Made by a program: the position numbers and the translations under genes. The notes beneath the pieces were generated by a model that saw only the letters and a list, made by a program, of their open reading frames with translations, was not told where the DNA came from and did no database searches. Source: Diphasiastrum complanatum (lineage: Eukaryota; Streptophyta; Lycopodiopsida; Lycopodiales; Lycopodiaceae). From it: 64,000 nt of DNA. This document shows positions 56,435 through 64,000 of the stretch, one piece after another. Every line of letters begins with the position of its first letter. Positions within the stretch are counted from its first letter, which is position 1. Location: positions 23,995,005-24,059,004 of the forward strand of contig CM055092.1 of NCBI GenBank assembly GCA_029204225.1. Direction: 5' to 3'.

Positions 56435-59400
56435 GAACAAACCATGAATCTGCTGCTGTGTACCAATCAGGATTATTCACAATAGATCCTCGCTCAGTAC
56501 CCAATAACGCTGGTAAATTACTTTGATCCCAAAAAGAAGTAATGAGACAATGCTGTGCTCTTTTATTAATCATGTCATGTTGTTATTTAGCAAAATTTAT
56601 AGTTGATGCCATAAGGTAGTGGTGGTGGATTATTGACCTTCAATAGCTTTATCAGTTGGTCAGATTCTTTAATGCATAAGGTCTGCTGGAATAAAACATT
56701 GCTTTAAGCTCTTGTTCCGGTGTCATGCTGCTGAAGATTGCCAGGATGTCTGCCTGGATCCATACACATCAAAACCAGATGGTACTCCATGTGGGTGTGT
56801 AATTCCTATTCGGGTGGGTCTCGAATTTTCAATACCACTTTATGCTCTATTCCCTTTGGTGTCAGAACTTTCAGATGAACTGGCTTCTGGAACATATCTC
56901 TCTCAAAGTCAAGTTCGAATCATAGGGGCAAATGCAATGAGTGAAGACGTGGACAAGACGCAGGTAACCGCAAATTTGATGCCTCTAGGTGAAACTTTTG
57001 ATAAGGCTGCAGCAGCACAGATAGCACAAAGATTTTGGACCCATCAAGTTGCTATAAATGAGGCACTCTTTGGAAACTATTCAGTTCTGTTTGTTCATTA
57101 CCCAGGTATGGCCAGAATGATGTGCATGTTTCTGAATATAATTGACTAGGTAGCAGAATTAGGTCTTCTGCCTTTATTGCAAAGTTGCATTCTCATCCTC
57201 ATCTGCAGGGCTGCCTTTATCTCCGCCCTCTCAGGGTTCAAGTGGAGGCTATGTTGAAGAACCTAGTGCAAGCGAGAGAGTTCCTAGTGATCAGCCATCA
57301 GTGTCTGCTATTGGAAATGAAAGCAGTCAGATTGGCAGTGCAATCATTGCTGCAATTTCCATAGCATCTTCTCTTGCAGCATCTTGTATTCTGTTGTTTG
57401 TTTGGGTCATACTTATCAAATGTTGCCATAAGAGACCTGTTCCAGAGAACAAGTCGGCTCTGACTCTTTTTACGGCCAAGAAATTAGGTACATATCATCA
57501 TTCAGGAAATTTTGTTGTTGATTGGCAAGCTCTCATTTGGTATCTCATATTACTAACATGATTTCTATATGCTCCAAGTTTGAGATTCATGCTCTGAGCA
57601 TTGAATAAGCATCACCAGCGTGAATGATGAGTGTTAAATCTCCCTAATATAATTTTAACACGCTCTGTGATGGGGTGTTCCTCTATCATCTCCAGGTACA
57701 GGCTCAACTTCATCAAATATCAACTCAACTTCCATGTCATTAAGACTTGATGCAGAATTATCTCTTCTACTAAGCTCTGTAAAAACCTTTTCCGTTCGTG
57801 ACTTAAAAAAAGCTACTAGTCATTTTAGTTTTGAAAACATCATCGGCGAAGGAGGATTTGGGCGTGTTTATCAGGGTACATTGAAGGATGGAACTCAAGT
57901 GGCTGTGAAAGTGCTTACACGGGGTGATAAAGAAAGTGGGCATGAGTTCAAAGCTGAGGTGGAGATGCTAAGTCGTCTTCATCATGATAACTTGGTGAAG
58001 CTGTTGGGAATATGCATGGAAAGGCATGCTCGTTGTTTGGTTTATGAACTGATTCAAAATAGAACTCTGGAGTGGCACCTTCATGGTATGTGAACCCTGA
58101 AAATGCATTATTTTCTACTAACGTGTACCTACAATTGCAGTTGTACTGTATGTAGGGACTTGACATAGAAAACATTTTATTAAATTGATCACTAGGAGAT
58201 GGTTGGAAGGATTTGGTATAAACCTGTCTTGTTAACTCTTGGCAGCTTGCAAAGGCCAAGAAGTGGAACATCCTGACTTATATCACTTACAAGCTTTAGT
58301 AAACAAATTCTGTTATAGGTTCCTGTAACTTTTAGCTGCCAAAACAGTTGATTTCATATTGTTGAACATGCACGAGTCTTTATCTATAAGCCCCTTGTCT
58401 ATTTGTTCAGGTCCAAACAAATCCTCTGCTCCTTTGAAATGGCAAGCTCGGCTGAAGATTGCTCTTGGCTCTGCTCGAGCACTTGCTTATCTTCATGAAG
58501 ATTCCAATCCCAGAGTTATACATCGTGATTTCAAGGCAAGCAACATACTACTGGAGGATGATTGCACTCCTAGGGTTTCAGATTTTGGATTAGCCAAATT
58601 TGCTTCCAGTGAAGCAGGCAATCATGTTTCAACACGAGTTATGGGTACATTTGGGTGAGTTAAAGAGATACGGCAACTTATCTCAAGCAATCTTTAATCA
58701 AGTCAGAAAAAAATTCTTGCTACTCCCTTTTAACTGTCTGTAAACTGTAGATGGGAATTTTGATTCATAAAATTCATGTATTAGCATGAACTTTAGATCA
58801 AGGGATTCCAGCAATTATGCAGCAAGAATTTATATTGCGTCCTTTATTCTGATCGAGTACCTGTTATGCAGGTATGTTGCACCCGAATATGCAATGACCG
58901 GACATCTTCTCGTGAAAAGTGACGTGTATAGCTATGGCGTTGTGTTACTTGAACTTTTATCTGGACGGAGACCTGTTGATATGTCAAAACTTCCTGGTCA
59001 AGAGAATCTTGTGACCTGGGCTCGTTCTCTGCTGACCACCAGTAAGGATGGACTTGAAGTTTTGGTTGATCCAGCTCTTCGAAAGTCCATTACCCTGGAC
59101 GCTTTTGCAGAAGTTGCAGCAATAGCTTTGAGGTGTGTCGAGCCAGAGGTTTCTCAGAGACCATTCATGAGTGAAGTTGTCCAGTCTTTAGAAAAGATTT
59201 ATAATGACTTTGATAATGCGAATGATGAGGATTTATTTGTAAAAGAGAGTTCTGGAGGATTATCTTCTCCAAAAGATGAAGTCTTGAGCATTTCCTCTGA
59301 AAGTCAAGATAACGGGCATCAGAATGTTTCTGACAACATTTCCAGTTCTAGTATCGACTATGAAATTTGTCCACCGAACCCTATTTTTTTCCAAAGACCT

Positions 59401-59619
59401 TTCTCAGCTTCTGCAATTTCGTCCAACTCAGGCTGGTTAATGGACGAATTTTCGGGTTCTTTTAGGAGTCATAATGCCTCATGCCCTCTTAAAGGAGCTC
59501 GATCCAAACCTTTGTGGTACAGATTGAGACATCCAACACGAGGCACCACAAGTGAGCAAGGGACTCCAATTTATCAAGATACTGAAGAGAACAGACATTA
59601 TTCTGATGGTTGGTCTTGA
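56435..59619 (+). CDS. ALE2: ALE2-like receptor serine/threonine kinase
   Basis: Exons 56435-56512, 56737-57105, 57209-57487, 57696-58085, 58411-58654 and 58872-59619, all with GT-AG introns and consistent phases. Extracellular part: [20 protein letters not shown] and [10 protein letters not shown], then RFW and YPGLPLSPP, typical of the ALE2 group. Membrane helix: [20 protein letters not shown]. Kinase: GEGGFGRVY glycine loop, VAVKVL lysine, [11 protein letters not shown] catalytic loop, DFGLAKF and [10 protein letters not shown]; all key residues are present, so it should be active. In Arabidopsis ALE2 acts with ACR4 in epidermis and cuticle formation; that role here is inferred from family. 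The Ser-rich tail ends YSDGWS before TGA. The symbol denotes the closest family, not proven orthology. Confidence 0.9.
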
Positions 59620-60300
59620 TTTCTTTACAAGTTGCTTCACACATGTAAAGTCTACATCCCTTACGAGAGCTACATATGAGCATAATTAATAGGTATGGAA
59701 AGCGCAAACTTTCCATGAAAAGATAAGTTGGGCAGCAGCTGTTCTGGATATTGATGTCCAATTATACACCGATGGCAATGTCAAGATGAAGCAGCCCCAA
59801 GATACTATCTAGATTTCCAGTTGTACTAGGTCACAGATTGATCCTGCAGGGCTATTGGAGAATGTCATCCCTCAGCTTGCAAGATCAACATGTCTCAAGC
59901 CTTTTTTTACTCATGGGGCTGAGTAGCTGCAAAAGGGTTAATACGTTAATACTGTGAAATGCTTCAATCTGATAGACTTTATGGAAAATTCAGATCTTTG
60001 CAAAATTTTCTTATGACTAGTAATATATTTAAGCTGCAAAATCAATGCTGTGAAATGTTTAGTTTCGAGAGTAATACCAATAGATATGTATATGTTACTT
60101 GCAGTTGTGGCCTCTACTGTCAGGTGCAGTGAAGGCCCATCGTGACCCATGTTGTCAGGAAGCGAGAGGTCTCCTAACTTCAACTAAGCCTCGACTTATT
60201 ATATCCTAAAGTCCATGGAGTAGTCCAAGTGATTGATCACAACTAGCATGTGTTGAGATTGTTTCAAGTGTTATTGTGCTAATAAAATATGTAGACACTT
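59620..60300 (+). other. 3' UTR region of the ALE2-like gene
   Basis: Non-coding after the stop. A canonical AATAAA lies at 60281-60286 and could be the polyadenylation signal, giving a ~670-bp 3' UTR; a nearer end is possible. Confidence 0.4.
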
Positions 60301-60306
60301 ATACGT

Positions 60307-60415
60307 ATTATGGAAGGTGCCGGGCAGAGGACATTATGCCCGGTAAGGATTTCCAGAATTTTGGAAAATCGAACCGGGCACAATGTCCTCTGCCTAACAC
60401 ATTCCATTGCATAAT
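60307..60415. repeat. Imperfect hairpin of ~40-bp arms
   Basis: Arm 60307-60344 and arm 60373-60415 are near-perfect reverse complements sharing GGCAGAGGACATT and GCCCGGT, with a 28-base loop. Inside arm 1, CCGGGCA and TGCCCGG form a further small palindrome. It could be a MITE-type element or a foldback RNA precursor downstream of the kinase gene. Confidence 0.7.
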
Positions 60416-61689
60416 GGGTATCTTGACTTTTGTCACATGTACATTATGAAGCATAATAAGTAGTTTGACTTTGATTGACCACTCTAAATGTGTCACTTGG
60501 CAATTATACGTCTAAGGTAGAAAGCGCAGCACCTCCGTTTGGAAAAAAGTACATATATATATATTCTGCTTTTTAATCTGTTCAAAAAATGGGTATAATA
60601 GTCACAAGGTATCCATTACATTAACGTAACTAGGCTTGTCCCATTACTAAAGTACTAGGCATTGAATCTAAGTGTGAAGAATAGGCAAAATCTATCTTGA
60701 ATATTTTGTAATTTCATGCACATATGTAAATCTCACATGTGTAGAGCATTTCCCACCTATGGAGGGTAGGCATAATCATTTTAGTTCATTTATGTTGAGT
60801 TTGAATAGACAGTAGGCCTTACTTAAACTTGAGTTTTGGGGGTCCTATGCCAAAATACCCACATGCTAATAGGTGATTAGGCCAAAGGTAGTTTTGACCT
60901 AGCTTAAGGTTGTGTAGGCCTTTGACGATTTACATGATGATATGTGAAAATTACAGATCCAAAACACATTTAGTCCATCATTCAAAGGAGAGAATCGCAT
61001 CTCAAATCTTCCACCGTGTGGTTGAATCCCATGTTGATTTTGAGAAGGAAAAAGTCCAACCTTATAACTGGCATAAGACAGTTTTGGAAGAGAGCGATCA
61101 AGTCCAATACAAAAAAGTTGTTACAGCAGACTTTCTTCTCTAGTCCTTGGTTGCATCATTTGTGGAGAGCAAGGTGCTCGAGTTGACTCAGTGTTAGCCA
61201 TCTACCAACCAACACCTACGGAGTCATCACATTCGCAGAGCACCTCCCAGGGTAGGCAATGGATCCGAAAGGAGATCGTTTCACCCCACTCGCCTCCCGC
61301 GGCCCGACATCGTATGCAACAACCATAGCCAGTTGCGCCAGTTTTGTCTGCTGCTACTCAATCAGACCTTTTCAATCTCTCATCCTCTATAGCCACCCTT
61401 GCCTCACATTTCTCAATAGTGTCTTCTGTAACAATTGATTCAACCATGGGAACCATAGAAGCACAATCTGTTTCAACTCGCTTGTCAAAAAGTGAGATTT
61501 GAGAACTTTATGAAGATCTACCACGACCTACATGCATGTGAGGTTGCCCATCTATCAAAGTATGATGGATCAAATTGAGATTGAACAAGCTATCTCCCAC
61601 ACTTCAAATCTAGGCAAGAGCTCAATCATATCAAAATAGAAAATGTAATACCAAAAGATGTCCCTAGCCTCTGAGCAGCCATAAAAAGA
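60416..61689. other. No intact gene; possible gypsy debris
   Basis: Frames up to 77 codons without motifs. About 61200-61500 translates to a Ser/Thr-rich low-complexity stretch that could be decayed gag or linker. Confidence 0.4.
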
Positions 61690-62031
61690 ATGATTAGACA
61701 CAAGTCTACACAACGACAATTAGGCTTACTCATGAACTTATGTGAAACCAAGACAATCGCCTTGCATGCTCTGCACATTGAAAGGAAACGACGAAAAGCT
61801 TGGCATGACCATGTTCTAAAGAAGAAGGATTCATGTAAGGGTGACTTAGCTCTAATGTATCAGAGCAAGGTCACGAAAGTCAATCTGAAATTTTCAAGCC
61901 TGGCCCATACAAGATAACAAAGATCTATGAAAATGGCGTTGTGCAACTTGCCACCTTCGAAGGGACCCTGTTACCGACATTGGTAAATGGTAGTCGTCTA
62001 AGACGTTACTACCACTTGCCACCCACTAAAT
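61690..62031 (+). pseudogene. Ty3/gypsy integrase C-terminal fragment (GPY/F module)
   Basis: Frame 61690-61917 gives LNLCETKTIALHALHIERKR-like sequence, then KAWHDHVLKKKDSCKGDLAL. After a shift, the GPY/F module follows: GPYKITKIYENGVVQLATFE, then LVNGSRLRRYYHLPPTK and a stop at about 62029-62031. This is the normal C-terminus of gypsy pol. Upstream integrase core and RT are not recognisable. Confidence 0.8.
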
Positions 62032-63429
62032 AAACATTTTCTATCTTACCTGTTTTACATTATTTTATTTTATTTTTTTGTTCTTTTTCCACTTGTTGGT
62101 ATGATTGCCCTTTTTTTTTATATCTTTGCCCTATTATTAGTATTGTAGTTACTTCTTGTTTTCAAGAGTAGAGTGTACATAGAGAGTCTAAAGTTATTTT
62201 CTTTTCTTTCCCTGAGTTGAGAAGAGTGATTTTAGGCAAAGAAAAAATAGTCCAAGTTATTCATTGAGTCAATATAGGTTACAAGTAAAAATACTGAGGA
62301 CTACCAAAGACTATGCAACAAAGTAAATCAACAGAGTTGGACAAAAGAAGGGGAATCTTCATCAAGGATTCTCAAAATAGTGCCAGTGAAGGAAATTCAT
62401 GTTGCAAATAGATTCAAAACTCCCAAACTCCTAGAAAAATTTCAATATCTCCTCCAATTTTCACTGTCTAAGTTCGCCCATTTGACCAATCCTAGATCAT
62501 GCCTGAATAAGCCTAATTTGAGTCAGGCGAACCCAAACCCCAAAATCCCAGGCATGTGGACCTCAAAAAGCAAAAATCATTAAAAGCCTTCTCCAGACCT
62601 ATAGATGTCGTATCTGAGTTCACCCTCTTCATATTAGGCTCATCAAAACATGCTCTTTCATCTGTGAAGTAGGTGAACCTAGACTCTCAACCAATTTTCT
62701 TGGCGAACATAGCTTCAAAAAATCACTAAATTGGCTCAAAGAGGTACACATGTGGAATTAAACTCTAAGTTTGCCCAATGGATATTTTGTGCCTTTTTAC
62801 CTGATAAATCTATTGTCCAAATGACGAACCTAGTTTCCAAGCCAAACTCCCAAATTTTTCATTTGAGTGATTTTTTTAGTTGAATTGAGCTTTTAGGCCA
62901 TTGGTCTTAGAATGTCTTTTTTAGTCAGTTTGATATTTGATATGTATGCTTTCCAAATTTGAAAGGGGGTTGTATAAATAGAGGTGAGAATGCACTAAAA
63001 TGTCTTCTGTTAAAGAGATGTTGCCCGAATTTTCCAAAAATTTCACAGTGTTTCCAAACATCTCTAAAGCACCCACAGAGGCCACCCAATCATTTTCAAA
63101 GCTCACCTGCTAAAAAAATTGCAAAATTTTTTGTTATTTTTAGCTTATGAACTTATTATTTTGAAAATTTAGGAACTTTTTGGGCCTAAGCTTGTCATAA
63201 TGGTGAAGGATCCTAAGGGAAAAGGCAAAGATGAAATAGAACCAAGTAGGCCCATTAAAAGGATCCCCCCAATCAAGATGTGGATCCAAACAACATTGTG
63301 GATCCCAATGAAGTGCACATTCTTCAGATGATGAGCTTATGGAGGTAAAACCCTTGCTACCAAAGCTGTGTCCTATACCTCAGCCCATAAATTACAAGAT
63401 GTGTAATACCCCATGAAACAACCCAAATA
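62032..63429. other. No recognisable gene
   Basis: AT-rich, with T-rich runs near 62070-62120; may be the LTR or 3' region of the gypsy scrap. A short frame with MVKDPKGKGKDE near 63200 resembles a gypsy gag start but is too short to support. Confidence 0.4.
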
Positions 63430-63620
63430 GTGTTGCTTTCACATGAGGTAATAGACGATGGACATCTTGCAACAGATAGTGTCATGTGAAATATAATACA
63501 ATCTTGTTGTTGGTGGCCCACCATTCAAGAGGACATAGAATCTACATACAAAGATGCAACGTTTGTCAACGGGCTCACAAACCTCTTATGAATGTTAGAA
63601 TCTCCCAAAATTATTGTTCT
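63430..63620 (+). pseudogene. Ty3/gypsy integrase zinc-finger fragment
   Basis: Across two frames: DGHLATDSVM then WWPTIQEDIE and YIQRCNVCQRAHKP. This is the H...H...C-x-x-C finger of gypsy integrase, followed by nothing readable. It is a short dead scrap. Confidence 0.65.
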
Positions 63621-64000
63621 CGAAACTATGCAAACCAAGATGCTCCCAAAATTTTGCTTTTAAATCTTAGGTGCTGACGCTGACATGCATTTCCCAAAAT
63701 TAATGGTCATAACAAGATGCGTGCATATTGAGTCTATAATTATATCAAAATTGTTTATGTACAAAAATGATCGACCCTTGCTTTGTGCCATTAGTAGGAG
63801 CACCTACATAATTATGAGATGGCTTCAGAAATTAATCAACATGATGTAAATGCAAAACCATGTCATTTGGTTTGATGCAGAGCTATTATATAGTGTCCAT
63901 CCAAAATGCAATTGGCATAATTTGATTCAAAGCATCTCTATCTACCTTTTTTTTTAGCAGATTATTAAGTCGTCCAACAATTCAAGAGCCCCATTTTCAT
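63621..64000. other. No recognisable gene at the right edge
   Basis: AT-rich DNA without frames of interest. Confidence 0.5.

Overview
This window reads as nuclear DNA of a land plant with a large, repeat-rich genome. The grounds are many Ty1/copia and a few Ty3/gypsy LTR-retrotransposon pieces at different stages of decay, GT-AG introns in the one clear host gene, and that gene's similarity to the plant-specific ALE2 receptor kinases. A decayed Penelope-like reverse transcriptase at 38.7-40.6 kb is unusual for a plant. It makes a fern, lycophyte, bryophyte or conifer more likely than a flowering plant, but I cannot name the species.

Layout. 0-0.25 kb: tail of an unidentified acidic protein. 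1.1-3.8 kb: copia debris, including two direct copies of a gag fragment. 4.2-9.0 kb: a minus-strand LTR element with two ~830-bp LTRs, a tRNA primer site and a purine tract, but no reverse transcriptase; its main frame is a Cys-rich protein. 9.0-17.2 kb: minus-strand copia remains, split by element A (11767-17114), a plus-strand copia whose pol has one stop codon. 17.2-20.1 kb: a 25-bp minisatellite, an unidentified ORF and an LTR scrap. 20161-25787: element B, a more decayed relative of A, with an exact GACAG target duplication. 26.2-31.2 kb: two joined minus-strand copia remnants (C and D). 32.3-37.8 kb: LTR-edge duplications and element E, a gag-protease-only copia inside a gypsy gag remnant, flanked by an exact GGGTA duplication. 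38.7-43.9 kb: the Penelope-like RT, then a ~3.2-kb inverted repeat whose arms carry long (CT)n/(GA)n tracts. 43.9-48.1 kb: an E-type LTR end, element G (an in-frame gag-integrase fusion made by deletion) and another RT scrap. 51.2-60.3 kb: the ALE2-like gene, with copia and gypsy debris in its long first intron. 60.3-64 kb: a hairpin and two gypsy integrase scraps.

How the parts relate. Only the ALE2-like kinase looks like a working host gene: six well-supported exons keep one continuous frame, and kinase subdomain motifs are intact. All mobile elements seen are broken or lack functions. A and B are one lineage with LTR ends AG...CT rather than TG...CA. E and the split minus-strand remnant F share gag, so E looks like a non-autonomous derivative of that family. 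Nested insertions with readable target duplications give a partial chronology.
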